From contig NZ_JSAK01000004.1 in NCBI RefSeq assembly GCF_000802965.1, positions 1 to 64,000 on the forward strand: a stretch of 64,000 nt of DNA, written 5' to 3'. Below are positions 1-8,988 of the stretch, piece after piece (within the stretch, counting starts at the first letter, position 1; each line of letters opens with the position of its first letter). This stretch comes from Pseudomonas fluorescens. Its GTDB lineage: Bacteria; Pseudomonadota; Gammaproteobacteria; Pseudomonadales; Pseudomonadaceae. The position numbers and the translations under genes were made by a program. The notes beneath the pieces are model-generated. The model was not told the DNA's origin and searched no databases. It saw only the letters and a program-made list of their open reading frames with translations.

Positions 1-672
1 AATTTCACTGACCAGCATCGCGAGTCGGTGTGCGGCAAACACAAAGTAATGCCGCAGCGGCGCGTTGGCGAACAGCAGGTAATTGTTCGGTTTGAGGTGT
101 TCGACGGTGGCGGTTTTCAAGTTGGACTTGAAACCCTCGCCATACATCTCCGCCAGATTGTTGGTGGCATTCACGAAAAAACCACCGGCCTTGGCAAAGT
201 GGCGATCCAGGCGATTGCCCTGGATGTCCTGAAACTGATTGCGCATCCGAAACGGATCGCCGGCGTCATCACGCTTGACGTGTTCCGGAGCGGCCCGATA
301 GCCCCAGTAGAACGGGATCATCAGGCTGCGGGTTTTGGGGGCGTCTGTGTCACGCTGATAGAGATAAGTATCAGGGTCGTCAAGTATTTGCTCTTCTTTG
401 TCTTTCCAAGTGTCCCGAGGCGATTCTTTGGCCTTTTGGTATTTAGCCCCATACCGCCCCGCCTTAAGATCCGGCCGATCCAGCCGCTCGTTCACCCCCT
501 GACACAACCCGGTTTCCACTGATTCATACGACGCCCCGGGATCGTTCACGCCGTGGAGGAAAATCACCACCCCCGGCAGGTCGGCGGGAACCTCCATTTT
601 AAGTGGGGCGTGGAAGTTGGGCAGCAGGCGGGTTGTGATTTGCGCTACACAATGCATATCTCCGCGGCTCAT
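1..672 (-). CDS. T6SS Tle3-like phospholipase effector (partial, N-terminal part)
   Basis: Minus-strand reading frame of 224 codons that starts with ATG at 672 and runs off the left edge without a stop. It overlaps the vgrG stop codon as ATGA, so the two are translationally coupled. Residues around 34-50 read VVIFLHGVNDPGASYES, the first strand and loop of an alpha/beta-hydrolase. A charged stretch follows (GRYGAKYQKAKESPRDTWK), then a FYWGYR segment. This pattern is recalled from Tle3 (DUF3274-type) antibacterial lipases, which are loaded on VgrG and cleave membrane phospholipids of rival bacteria. The catalytic Ser region and any immunity gene lie outside the window. Family assignment is by recall; another VgrG-linked alpha/beta-hydrolase is the alternative. 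Confidence 0.72.
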   Translation of the reverse strand, partial: MSRGDMHCVAQITTRLLPNFHAPLKMEVPADLPGVVIFLHGVNDPGASYESVETGLCQGVNERLDRPDLKAGRYGAKYQKAKESPRDTWKDKEEQILDDPDTYLYQRDTDAPKTRSLMIPFYWGYRAAPEHVKRDDAGDPFRMRNQFQDIQGNRLDRHFAKAGGFFVNATNNLAEMYGEGFKSNLKTATVEHLKPNNYLLFANAPLRHYFVFAAHRLAMLVSEI

Positions 673-3224
673 TGGCTGCCACCTTTCGGGTCTTTGCCAC
701 GCAACGCGGCCACTTGCGCCTGATGCATCTCCTCTCTCTCCACCTGTTCGGTCAGTCCGCTTGAATCCGTCAGTCCTTGCACCGCGCTGCCATCCTCCAT
801 TTCGATTTGGTAAGCGTGCTCGGCGGCCAATCGGGCGCCGGTATCGTCATGGCCGGGATAGTGAAGAGCCACGCGTCGGGCAGCAGAGTCACGGCCGAAC
901 AAGGGCGGTGAAGCACTGTCAGTCTTGGGTCCTGTCCAATCGTGATCGCTGGCATGCACCAAGACCTTGCCTTGCGTACCAATCTCCACGCCGCCACCAA
1001 TCCTGATAAAGCTGCCGTCGTCCGCTACCAGTCGAATGGTGGGCGCCGTGATCACGACCTCGCCTTCGGCCGCAGACAGGTGCAGGTTCTTTTGGGCATT
1101 GGCGGTGATGTCGTCTTCCTGAGCCTGGATCAGCACCTTGCCGCGATTGGCAATGGCGCTGATGCCATCATCCTGGGCAAAGGCGCTGATACCTTTGCCG
1201 GCCTGAAGGCGCATGGCCGCGCCGCTGGTCAACTGCAAATGATCCTGAGCAGTGGTGTCGTGGTTTTCACCGGCGTAATGAATTTGCGAGCGAGGCGTGG
1301 CGCTGGTGATTCCCGCTTCAGCCGCAACGGCCATGAGCGGGGCGCCGGGATTGTTGCTGTCCGGGGCTGGCCATTGGCTCAAGGACTCACGGAGCGCTTC
1401 GATGCCTTGGCGGTCCACCGATTGGCCACCCCGTGCAGCGGCAGTCTGGCCGAGGGTTTGAAACAGTTCGCCGCATTCGGCCAGCAACTTGAGCAGTTCT
1501 TCCCGATCAAGCTGCGAGCCCTGCGCATTCTGGCGCGCATAGGTCGTCAGCAACATGCCCTGGGCTGCCCGCAATGCAATGGCGGCATCGGTGCGCAGCT
1601 CAACGCCGTTACCCCGCGCCCGGGCCTTGCCGTCAGTTCGAGGATCAGTCAGTTTGCCCAGATTCAGCGCCGTGGCCTGATGGGTGGTTGCCATGCGCGC
1701 GCGTAACGCTCCTGGCGTGTCATCGAACAGCAGTTCGTTGAAGCCACGGCCCTTGTGTTCCTGGGTCTGGATTCCCGACAACGCCCGATTGCCCGGCAAA
1801 CCTGTTGCATTGCTGAAGTGCGGAGGATAGTGGTCGCCGTTGTACAGCACCGCAGTGACAAGAGGGCGGTCAATGTCGCCTCCGAGGAACGTCACCAGCA
1901 CTTCCTGGCCAATTCGTGGCAAAAATTGATGGCCAAAACCGCTGCCTGCACTGGGCATGGCCACCCTTACCCAAGTGGTGCCGAGCGGTAGGCTGTCCGC
2001 GCGTTGCCAGTGGAACCTGACCTGGATGCGAGCCATTTCATCGGTAAAGATTTCCTCTTCTGCGGGGCCGACCACAATGGCACTGAGCGGCCCTGCAATT
2101 CTCGGGCGCGGCACTGTAATCGGGTGCCGGTAAGGGATTTTCTGGCGGATACAGGTGAACTGATTGCTGTACTGCGCCGGTTCATCCGTGAGGTAGTTGT
2201 TGCGACCCTGATGCTCGACCGATAGCAGCAGGAACTGTCGATCAGCCGCTACATCCCCTTCGTGATCAAAGTGCTGGGTCAATTCAAAGGTGTACCCCGG
2301 CTGCATGGCCCGGCAGGTACTGCTACCGGTAAACCGCTTGCCCTGAACTTCCATGGCCTCCATGCGATGGCGTACCAGGGTTTCGCCGCCCTCGGGTAGA
2401 CCATGGCTGTAATGCCCCAGGAAGTCGTAAACCTCGTAGGGCTCGACGTCGCCCTGATCGTTTATGCCGCGCATGTGAATGGGCAGCCGATGTCTGGGTT
2501 GTTTGTAGTCGAATGTCTGGATGGCCATTTTTCCCGATTGCAGTTCTCGATGACTGCTCCATTGGGTGATCGAGTCGGCTTTCTCGGTGACAGATGCACT
2601 GTGGTAACGAATCTGCGGTTGCTGCGGCAGTGGAGCCAGGGATCTTGATTGATCGGTGATGATCAGGTCATGCCCTTGCTTGGTGTGGTCGAAGTAGAAG
2701 AACAGGCCGTCCTGCTCCATCAAACGCAAGACAAAACTCAGATCGCTCTCGTGGTATTGGGTGGTGTAGCTATGGTTTTTCAAAGGCTGGTTAATGCGGA
2801 ACTCAAACCGGGACAGTGCTCCATAGTTCGCAAACACCGTGCGAATGATGTCTTCAACCGTTTGCTCCTCAAATATCCGGCAGTCGAAACGTCGCGACAA
2901 CATCCACATCCACGGGCTGAGTGTCGCTGAGTAGTACGCCAGGCCACCGTCGCTTTTCAAAAGGCTGAAGCGGGTGATGTATCCGTGAATGAAGCGGGAC
3001 TCGCCATTCCCCAATTCAATCTCGAGCAGCGTGGGTTTGCCGATTAATGATTTCAGCTCCAGTCCGGCATCGCGACTGATCAGCGACAGCTCGAAACTGA
3101 ACAGCGTCGACACTTTTTCTGTGCCGCTGAAGTGCTCAAGGAGCAGCGCCTGCTCATCGCTGGTCGCGGTGGTTAGGTTGAACAAGCGCCGATTCCGGGG
3201 CGCAAAGATAGCTGCTAGGTCCAT
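669..3224 (-). CDS. vgrG: Type VI secretion system tip protein VgrG
   Basis: An 851-residue spike protein at the tip of the T6SS tube. Residues about 1-480 form the gp27/gp5-like core, with typical segments RFIHGYITRF, a YHESDLSFVLRLMEQDGLFFYF block near residue 165 and an RIQVRFHWQR OB-fold strand. A longer C-terminal part follows, including a DUF2345-type beta-helix (AEGEVVITAPTIRLVADDG). The tail ends in a charged helix that may hold the effector. The start at 3224 gives MDLAAIFAPRNRRLF, the usual VgrG N terminus. The downstream lipase gene overlaps it by 4 bases, which points to a dedicated spike-effector pair. Confidence 0.95.
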   Translation of the reverse strand: MDLAAIFAPRNRRLFNLTTATSDEQALLLEHFSGTEKVSTLFSFELSLISRDAGLELKSLIGKPTLLEIELGNGESRFIHGYITRFSLLKSDGGLAYYSATLSPWMWMLSRRFDCRIFEEQTVEDIIRTVFANYGALSRFEFRINQPLKNHSYTTQYHESDLSFVLRLMEQDGLFFYFDHTKQGHDLIITDQSRSLAPLPQQPQIRYHSASVTEKADSITQWSSHRELQSGKMAIQTFDYKQPRHRLPIHMRGINDQGDVEPYEVYDFLGHYSHGLPEGGETLVRHRMEAMEVQGKRFTGSSTCRAMQPGYTFELTQHFDHEGDVAADRQFLLLSVEHQGRNNYLTDEPAQYSNQFTCIRQKIPYRHPITVPRPRIAGPLSAIVVGPAEEEIFTDEMARIQVRFHWQRADSLPLGTTWVRVAMPSAGSGFGHQFLPRIGQEVLVTFLGGDIDRPLVTAVLYNGDHYPPHFSNATGLPGNRALSGIQTQEHKGRGFNELLFDDTPGALRARMATTHQATALNLGKLTDPRTDGKARARGNGVELRTDAAIALRAAQGMLLTTYARQNAQGSQLDREELLKLLAECGELFQTLGQTAAARGGQSVDRQGIEALRESLSQWPAPDSNNPGAPLMAVAAEAGITSATPRSQIHYAGENHDTTAQDHLQLTSGAAMRLQAGKGISAFAQDDGISAIANRGKVLIQAQEDDITANAQKNLHLSAAEGEVVITAPTIRLVADDGSFIRIGGGVEIGTQGKVLVHASDHDWTGPKTDSASPPLFGRDSAARRVALHYPGHDDTGARLAAEHAYQIEMEDGSAVQGLTDSSGLTEQVEREEMHQAQVAALRGKDPKGGSQ

Positions 3225-3588
3225 TTAACATTTTTGCTCCGACTTAAGCCTGGAGCACTCCTGAAAGTATCAGCCGCAGGATCAGGTAAGACGTCCTGTC
3301 CACTGAGTGAGCCGTGATGGCTGGACGTTAGCGGGCGCAAATTCATGGGCACAATGATGGCGATGTGGTGGCTTTGTCGGGGTTTTGCCGGATGAAAGAC
3401 GCAAGGGGGGCGTAGATGCTGGGGGATAGTCCGGAAACGGATTTAATGTTCAAAATGTAAATCAGAAAGGTCCTAAGAACCGTCCTACGCACAGCAACGG
3501 GCGTAGCTTGAAATGCGCTGTGTTTTGACCGGTAGATTTAGCTGGGCGGCAACGGATGTGTTACCACGCTGGAGCGTAGAGCGGTCGC
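3225..3588. other. Intergenic region without a gene
   Basis: About 364 bases between the vgrG start and the terminator of the next minus-strand gene. No supported reading frame, RNA gene or strong promoter match was seen. It should contain the vgrG promoter on the minus strand. Confidence 0.6.
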
Positions 3589-3618
3589 AAAAAAAGCCCC
3601 GCTATTGCAGCAGGGCTT
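3589..3618 (-). terminator. Rho-independent terminator of the Tyr/Pro-rich gene
   Basis: Read on the minus strand, an AAGCCCTGCT stem with a short loop closes with a GCGGGGCTT arm (one mismatch), followed by a run of T. It sits 10 bases after the stop of the gene at 3629-4015. Confidence 0.75.
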
Positions 3619-3628
3619 GATGATTGCG

Positions 3629-4015
3629 TCAGTAGTGGCCGTAGCCGCGACCATAGTAACCGCGTGGCGGGCCGTAATAGCCACGGGGTGGTCCGTAGTA
3701 AACCGGTGCCGGACGGTAGTAGATCGGCTGCTGCACATAGACGGGCGCCGGCTGGTAGTAAACCGGTGGCGGGGCAACATAAACCGGAGCCGGTTGGGCG
3801 TAGACCGGCTGCGCGTAGACCGGCTGCGCATACACCGGTTGTGGCGCGACATACACCGGTCGGTTGGCGTTGATCAGGGCCGAGCCGACGATGGCCGTAC
3901 CGACGATCGCTCCAAATACCGCCGCGTCATTACCACCACCGCCATGGGCTTGCGCCTGTCCTGCGACAGCGAGAGCGCCGATCAGCAAGGCTACTGTGGG
4001 GATTTTACGGATCAT
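3629..4015 (-). CDS. Small exported Tyr/Pro-rich repeat protein
   Basis: 128 residues of unknown function. A cleavable signal peptide (MIRKIPTVALLIGALAVAGQAQA) is followed by a His/Gly stretch and a short Gly/Ala hydrophobic helix (FGAIVGTAIVGSALI) like a glycine-zipper. The second half is low-complexity: PVYAQ occurs three times in a row, several PAPVYV/PPPVYY units follow, and GPPRGYY occurs twice before a Gly/Tyr tail. The composition suggests an extracytoplasmic, possibly envelope-associated protein. No catalytic motif is visible. Single-gene unit with its own terminator. Confidence 0.7.
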   Translation of the reverse strand: MIRKIPTVALLIGALAVAGQAQAHGGGGNDAAVFGAIVGTAIVGSALINANRPVYVAPQPVYAQPVYAQPVYAQPAPVYVAPPPVYYQPAPVYVQQPIYYRPAPVYYGPPRGYYGPPRGYYGRGYGHY

Positions 4016-4260
4016 GATAATTCCTCGGTTCTTCGACCCGGCGCTTGTGTCTGCAATAGACTCAAGGATTGTCGCGGGGATACATCTAAGACAGCGTTTT
4101 TTGCAAAATCAGCACAGCCACAGGGTAAATTTTGTGTAAGGTCTGTACCCGCTTGCTTACGGTCATTTGAGGGTGCGAACAGGCACCGCAATACTATCGA
4201 TCAGAACACGGTGGACTGGCTAATCCCGTCCATCCGAAAGTGCATTGGAAGGAGCTTCAC

Positions 4261-5079
4261 ATGCAGATGAACCCCAACAAAGACACGCAATTGTGCATGT
4301 CTCTCTCCGGACGACCGGGCAATTTTGGCCTGCGCTTTCACAATCATCTGTATGAGCAATTGGGGCTGAATTTCTACTACAAGGCTTTCAGTAGCCAGGA
4401 CCTTGCGGGCGCTGTTGGCGGCATTCGTGCCCTGGGCATTCGTGGCTGCGGCGTGTCGATGCCGTTCAAAGAAGCCTGTATTGCTCTGGTTGACGAGCTG
4501 GACGCCTCCGCGGCCGCCATTCAATCGATCAATACCATCGTCAACACCAAGGGCTATCTCAAGGCCTACAACACCGATTACATTGCCATTGCGCAACTGC
4601 TGGAAACCCACGAAGTCCCCAAGGACACCACGTTTGCCCTGCGTGGCAGCGGTGGCATGGCCAAAGCCGTGGCCAGTGCCCTGCGTGATGGCGGTTACAA
4701 AAACGGCCTGATCGTGGCCCGCAACGAGACTGCTGGCCGGTCGCTCGCTGAATCGCTGAATTATGAATGGCAAGCAGAGCTGGGTGCCCGACGCCCGCAA
4801 ATGCTGATCAACGTCACGCCGGTTGGCATGGATGGGGGACCGGAGGCCGGTCAATTGGCGTTTGATGCTGAAGTCATTGTGGCAGCGGACATTGTCTTTG
4901 ATGTGGTGGCGATTCCCTCGGAAACACCGCTGATCATGCGCGGTCGTGCTGAAGGCAAGCAAGTAATCACCGGCCTGGAAGTGATCGCAATCCAGGCGCT
5001 GGAGCAGTTTGTGCTTTATACCGGTGTTCGGCCGACGGATGAGCAGTTCCAGAAAGCGGTGGCGTTTGCGCGCAGTTGA
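4261..5079 (+). CDS. Shikimate 5-dehydrogenase-like protein
   Basis: 272 residues from ATG 4261, chosen because AGGAGC lies 6 bases upstream; an upstream in-frame ATG at 4240 has no such site. The substrate domain carries GVSMPFKEA with the Lys that acts in AroE enzymes, then SINTIVN and YNTDYIA, matching the AroE pattern. The Rossmann half has RGSGGMAKAVASAL. The N-terminal motif SLSGRPGNFGLRFHN departs from the AroE consensus (usually SKSP-like), so it is more like the AroE-like SdhL group than the main biosynthetic AroE. Its substrate cannot be read from sequence. It stands alone and ends 1 base before a REP-type repeat. Confidence 0.82.
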   Translation: MQMNPNKDTQLCMSLSGRPGNFGLRFHNHLYEQLGLNFYYKAFSSQDLAGAVGGIRALGIRGCGVSMPFKEACIALVDELDASAAAIQSINTIVNTKGYLKAYNTDYIAIAQLLETHEVPKDTTFALRGSGGMAKAVASALRDGGYKNGLIVARNETAGRSLAESLNYEWQAELGARRPQMLINVTPVGMDGGPEAGQLAFDAEVIVAADIVFDVVAIPSETPLIMRGRAEGKQVITGLEVIAIQALEQFVLYTGVRPTDEQFQKAVAFARS

Positions 5080-5080
5080 A

Positions 5081-5163
5081 GATCAAAAGATCGCAGCCTG
5101 CGGCAGCTCCTGCATGGGATTTATGTGCACCCAGTAGGAGTTGCCGCAGGCTGTGATCTTTTG
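5081..5163. repeat. REP-type inverted repeat, GATCAAAAGATCGCAGCC family
   Basis: Two inverted copies of an element reading GATCAAAAGATCGCAGCC plus TGCGGCAGCTCCTGC, separated by about 18 bases. Further copies occur at 12313-12398, 20764-20850, 25984-26066 and 58352-58447. Confidence 0.85.
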
Positions 5164-5197
5164 CTGGTTGCCTTACAACAAGATCAAGGAGGTTTCC

Positions 5198-5716
5198 ATG
5201 CATCCCCCCATTCTCAACCTGAATCAAGTCGAACTCGAACCGCTGCCCGAAGCCTTTGCCCCAACCGGTGAAACCGCCGGTCGCTATCAACAGCGCCAGG
5301 CGCGCATTGGCCAGCAACTGGGTGCGCAGAAGCTCGGGTATCGCTTGTATGCGCTGGAGCCGGGCATGCGCGGTAGTCCGTTTCATAGTCATCGGGTCAA
5401 CGAAGAAATGTTTTACGTGGTGGCCGGGGAAGGGGAACTGCGCCTAGGTGACGAACGCTTTGCGATCCGAGCCGGGGACGTGATTGCCTGCCCGGCGGGC
5501 GGCCCTGAAAAGGCACACCAGATCATCAATACCAGCAACGGCGAACTGCGATACCTGGCGGTCAGCACCCAGCAATCGCCGGACATTTGCGAGTACCCGG
5601 ATTCCGGAAAGTATGCGGTGATGGATGACTTCAAGGTCGATGCCGAAGGCAATGCGTCGGGGTTTGTTGCGGTGGCTCGGCCGGGGGATGGTGTCGATTA
5701 CTGGGATGGGGAGTAA
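5198..5716 (+). CDS. Cupin domain-containing protein
   Basis: 172 residues from ATG 5198, preceded by AAGGAGG with 6-base spacing. A single cupin barrel is clear. Motif 1 is SPFHSHRVNEEMFYVVAGEGELRL, supplying two His and a Glu for a metal site. Motif 2 is GDVIACPAGGPEKAHQI with a further His. The C-terminal 50 residues include YWDGE, common in cupins related to sugar or auxin-binding types. The reaction is not evident. Single gene flanked by repeat elements. Confidence 0.85.
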   Translation: MHPPILNLNQVELEPLPEAFAPTGETAGRYQQRQARIGQQLGAQKLGYRLYALEPGMRGSPFHSHRVNEEMFYVVAGEGELRLGDERFAIRAGDVIACPAGGPEKAHQIINTSNGELRYLAVSTQQSPDICEYPDSGKYAVMDDFKVDAEGNASGFVAVARPGDGVDYWDGE

Positions 5717-5738
5717 CTGACCCGAAAGCGCGCGAACG

Positions 5739-5872
5739 TGTGGCGAGGGAGCTTGCTCCCGCTGGGCTGCGGAGCAGCCTTGAAACCAGGCGGTGCGGTC
5801 ATTCTGAAAAAATCGATTCGCCGGGTTTGCGACTGCTTCGCAGCCGAGCGGGAGCAAGCTCCCTCGCCACAG
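5739..5872. repeat. REP-type inverted repeat, GTGGCGAGGGAGC family
   Basis: Arms read TGTGGCGAGGGAGCTTGCTC and its inverse, about 90 bases apart, between the convergent cupin and yceH genes. Related pairs lie at 8681-8777, 31130-31240 and 56511-56566. Confidence 0.85.
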
Positions 5873-5899
5873 GGTTTATTTGAAATGAGTTGAAAACGG

Positions 5900-6547
5900 T
5901 TATTCCAGCCGCGCCAATCGCTCTTCCAGCGCCGCAATCCGCGCCTCGAGTTCTTCGATCCGCTCAAGCGAAACACCACTTGCGCCACCACGCTCGACCG
6001 GGTTTTGCCGTGCAGCAAGAATTGCGTCGATATCCGCCGGATCACCCAGCGCATGCATATACCGGTCTTCACGCTGACCGGCCTGACGCGGAATCAGCAG
6101 CGCCAGACCTCGGGCAATCAAGCGCTCAAGTTGATGCACCACCTGTTCGGCATCTTCGAAATCATGCATGCGGCCGCTGCGGGTCAACAGTTCATTGACC
6201 GTCTGCGGGCCGCGCAGGAACAGCAGCCCCGCCAGAACCACCTGGGCCGGTACCAATTCCAGCGCCTTGTCGACCTTGTGCTCCCAGCGATCCGCGCGGC
6301 TGCCCATTACCAGTTTGGTGAAGCCGCGGCCTTCAAGGGCGCGCAGGCTCTGGCCGACCTGGCCCTGGGTCAGGTTCATCACCGGCTCGCGGCTGGTTTT
6401 CTGGTTGCAGGCAATCACCAAGGCATTCAGGGTCAGCGGATAGGTTTCCGGGCTGGTGGCTTGTTTCTCGATCAACGAACCCAGAATGCGGATTTCCGTG
6501 CTGTTGAGGCGCGGTTCGTCGAAAGTCTGTTCTTGTTCAGTGCTCAT
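5900..6547 (-). CDS. yceH: YceH family protein (UPF0502/DUF480)
   Basis: 215 residues. The N-terminal half reads [30 protein letters not shown], the hallmark of DUF480, followed by [13 protein letters not shown] and the winged-helix repeat region. The C terminus is a short heptad-like coiled coil ([21 protein letters not shown]). Molecular role is unknown; the tandem winged-helix fold suggests nucleic-acid or protein binding. Starts at 6547 and is divergent from the DUF1993 gene. Confidence 0.9.
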   Translation of the reverse strand: MSTEQEQTFDEPRLNSTEIRILGSLIEKQATSPETYPLTLNALVIACNQKTSREPVMNLTQGQVGQSLRALEGRGFTKLVMGSRADRWEHKVDKALELVPAQVVLAGLLFLRGPQTVNELLTRSGRMHDFEDAEQVVHQLERLIARGLALLIPRQAGQREDRYMHALGDPADIDAILAARQNPVERGGASGVSLERIEELEARIAALEERLARLE

Positions 6548-6686
6548 CGCGCTTTTCCCTATGCAGTCGAAGCATGCCGTTGAAGCCGCCTAGCGTAATC
6601 CTTGCAAGATAAAAGACAAGCCGCAGGAGGGGCCGGCATGGCTATAATCGGCCCACGTTTCCCTCCTGTCACCACATGAGACTGCC

Positions 6687-7196
6687 ATGACCATTTCCCT
6701 GTACGACGCTTCCGTCCCTGTTTTCAAACAAATGCTCAACGCCTTGAGCGATGTGCTGAACAAGGCCGAAGCCCACGCCACCGCGAAAAACATCGACCCG
6801 AACGCATTCCTGCAAGCTCGTCTGTTCCCGGACATGTTCCCGCTGGTGCGTCAGGTGCAGATCGCCGTTGATTTCGCCAAAGGCGTCTCCTCGCGTCTGG
6901 CCGAAGTCGAAGTGCCGAAGTACGAAGACACCGAAACCACCTTCGCCGAGCTGCAAGCACTGATCGCCAAGGTTCTGGCCTACATCGGCGAGATCAAGCC
7001 AGAGCAGATCAACGGCAAGGAAGGCATCGAAATCGTCACCCGTCCGGGCACGCCGAAAGAGAAGCGCTTCAGTGGCCAGGCTTACCTGCTGAGCTACGGC
7101 CTGCCGCAGTTCTTCTTCCACGTCACCACCACCTACGCATTGCTGCGTCACAACGGTGTGGAAGTGGGCAAGCGCGATTACATGGGCGCGTTCTAA
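6687..7196 (+). CDS. DUF1993 family protein
   Basis: 169 residues, beginning MTISLYDASVPVFKQMLNAL, the typical N terminus of DUF1993 proteins, a helical-bundle family resembling DinB. Further conserved segments are LFPDMFPLVRQVQ and the C-terminal FFFHVTTTYALLRHNGVEVGKRDY. Function is not known. Followed at once by a strong terminator. Confidence 0.88.
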   Translation: MTISLYDASVPVFKQMLNALSDVLNKAEAHATAKNIDPNAFLQARLFPDMFPLVRQVQIAVDFAKGVSSRLAEVEVPKYEDTETTFAELQALIAKVLAYIGEIKPEQINGKEGIEIVTRPGTPKEKRFSGQAYLLSYGLPQFFFHVTTTYALLRHNGVEVGKRDYMGAF

Positions 7197-7213
7197 ACCG
7201 CCCGGCCACAAAA

Positions 7214-7252
7214 AAGCCCGCCAAGGTTTGCGCCTTGGCGGGCTTCTTTTTG
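7214..7252 (+). terminator. Rho-independent terminator of the DUF1993 gene
   Basis: A 13-bp perfect stem AAGCCCGCCAAGG / CCTTGGCGGGCTT with a 6-base loop is followed by CTTTTT, 17 bases after the stop codon. Confidence 0.9.
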
Positions 7253-7256
7253 CCTC

Positions 7257-7324
7257 TGTAGGAGCCGGCTTGCTGGCGATTGCGCACTTCAGATCGCCAT
7301 CGCCGGCAAGCCGGGCTCCTACAG
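7257..7324. repeat. REP-type inverted repeat, GTAGGAGCCGGCTTGC family
   Basis: TGTAGGAGCCGGCTTGCTGG and its near inverse CCGGCAAGCCGGGCTCCTAC flank about 25 bases, between the convergent DUF1993 and sstT genes. Confidence 0.8.
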
Positions 7325-7331
7325 AAAAGGG

Positions 7332-8561
7332 TTAAGCCAATCGTTCGGCTTTCTCTTCTTCACCCAGACAAGCCGCCGCCGTGAACAGCACATCCGTAGA
7401 AGAGTTCAAAGCCGTCTCCGCCGAATCCTGCAACACCCCGATAATGAAACCCACCGCCACCACCTGCATCGCGATTTCGCTCGGAATGCCAAACAAGCTG
7501 CACGCCAACGGAATCAGCAACAACGAACCACCCGCCACACCCGAAGCGCCACACGCACAGATCGCCGCAACAACGCTGAGCAGGATCGCCGTCGGAAAGT
7601 CCACGGCAATCCCCAGCGTATGCACCGCCGCCAGGGACAGCACGGTAATGGTAATCGCCGCGCCGGCCATGTTGATGGTGGCACCGAGCGGAATCGATAC
7701 CGAGTAGGTGTCTTCATGCAGCCCCAGACGCTTGCTCAACTCCAGATTGACCGGAATGTTCGCCGCCGAGCTACGGGTGAAAAACGCAGTAATGCCACTT
7801 TCGCGCAAGCACATCAGCACCAGCGGATAAGGATTGCGGCGCAGCTTCCAGAAGACGATGGCCGGGTTCATCACCAGCGCCACGAACAGCATGCAGCCCA
7901 ACAGCACGGCCAGCAGATGCGCGTAACCGATCAAGGCACCAAAACCGGATGTGGCCAGGGTCGAAGCCACCAGGCCAAAGATCCCCAGCGGCGCGAAACG
8001 AATCACCAGGCGCACGATCAAGGTCACGCCGTTGGACAAATCGCCCAGCACTTCGCGGGTGGTGTCACCGGCATGACGAATGGCGATGCCCATACCGATG
8101 GCCCAGGCCAGAATGCCGATGAAGTTGGCGTTCATCAGCGCACTCACCGGATTATCGACCACGCTCAGCAACAGGCTTTGCAGCACTTCGCCAATACCGC
8201 CCGGCGCCGTCACCGCGACATCCTGGGTCGAGAGCACCAGACTCGACGGGAATATCATGCTGGCCACTACCGCGACCACCGCCGCAGCGAAGGTGCCGAG
8301 CAAATACAGAAACAGAATCGGCCGGATATGGGTTTCCTGACCGTGCTTGTGGTTGGCGATTGACGCCATGACCAGCACAAACACCAGAATTGGTGCGACC
8401 GCTTTCAGTGCGCTGACGAACACTTTGCCAATAAACGCGGTGGACTTCGCCGTTTCAGGCGCGAACAGGGCCAGGGCAATACCGGCGATCAGGCCGATCA
8501 CGATCTGCGTGACCAGGCTCAGGCGTTTGAGGCGTTGCAATAGCGAGGGTGAAGTGGTCAT
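7332..8561 (-). CDS. sstT: Serine/threonine:Na+ symporter SstT
   Basis: 409 residues from ATG 8561 ([15 protein letters not shown]), close to the usual SstT length; the open frame extends upstream but lacks a credible start. It belongs to the dicarboxylate/amino acid:cation symporter fold with eight or so membrane helices and two re-entrant loops. Recognisable segments are [42 protein letters not shown] and the [19 protein letters not shown] hairpin, which carry substrate and sodium sites. Imports serine and threonine across the inner membrane. Single gene between repeat elements. Confidence 0.93.
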   Translation of the reverse strand: MTTSPSLLQRLKRLSLVTQIVIGLIAGIALALFAPETAKSTAFIGKVFVSALKAVAPILVFVLVMASIANHKHGQETHIRPILFLYLLGTFAAAVVAVVASMIFPSSLVLSTQDVAVTAPGGIGEVLQSLLLSVVDNPVSALMNANFIGILAWAIGMGIAIRHAGDTTREVLGDLSNGVTLIVRLVIRFAPLGIFGLVASTLATSGFGALIGYAHLLAVLLGCMLFVALVMNPAIVFWKLRRNPYPLVLMCLRESGITAFFTRSSAANIPVNLELSKRLGLHEDTYSVSIPLGATINMAGAAITITVLSLAAVHTLGIAVDFPTAILLSVVAAICACGASGVAGGSLLLIPLACSLFGIPSEIAMQVVAVGFIIGVLQDSAETALNSSTDVLFTAAACLGEEEKAERLA

Positions 8562-8680
8562 AAAACGGCATCTCTGATTTTTTATAAATGCATGGTTTCG
8601 CAGGTTTGCGGCAACAAACGGGGCAGGCCGCTGGCAGGAAACCGAAAGGGGGGCGCAGGTGTAATGCCAACGCGGATTAT

Positions 8681-8777
8681 CCTGTGGCGAGGGAGCTTGC
8701 TCCCGCTGGACTGCGCAGCAGGCCCATTTGTTGGGGCCGCTCCGCTGCCCAGCGGGAGCAAGCTCCCTCGCCACAGG
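8681..8777. repeat. REP-type inverted repeat, GTGGCGAGGGAGC family
   Basis: Inverted arms CTGTGGCGAGGGAGCTTGCT and its complement about 40 bases apart, upstream of sstT. Confidence 0.85.
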
Positions 8778-8988
8778 TTCAGTGTTTGGGCATGAAGGCC
8801 GCGACTTTATCATAGCGTCGGCATAATCCTTCAGACCTGTGACGATCTGCCACCCATGTGTTCAACGGGATTTGCAGGTTCGTGCAACCGCATCTGGAAA
8901 CACTCTGTTAAGCTTCGCCATCCTCATTTTCAAGTTTGCCAGTGAGCCTTCGGGCTATCGCTGGTGTCGTCGTTTTCTGGAGTTTTGC

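Noticed and set aside
28..522. Plus-strand frame at the left edge
   Set aside because: It lies opposite the lipase effector frame, which begins with an ATGA overlap to vgrG and has family motifs.
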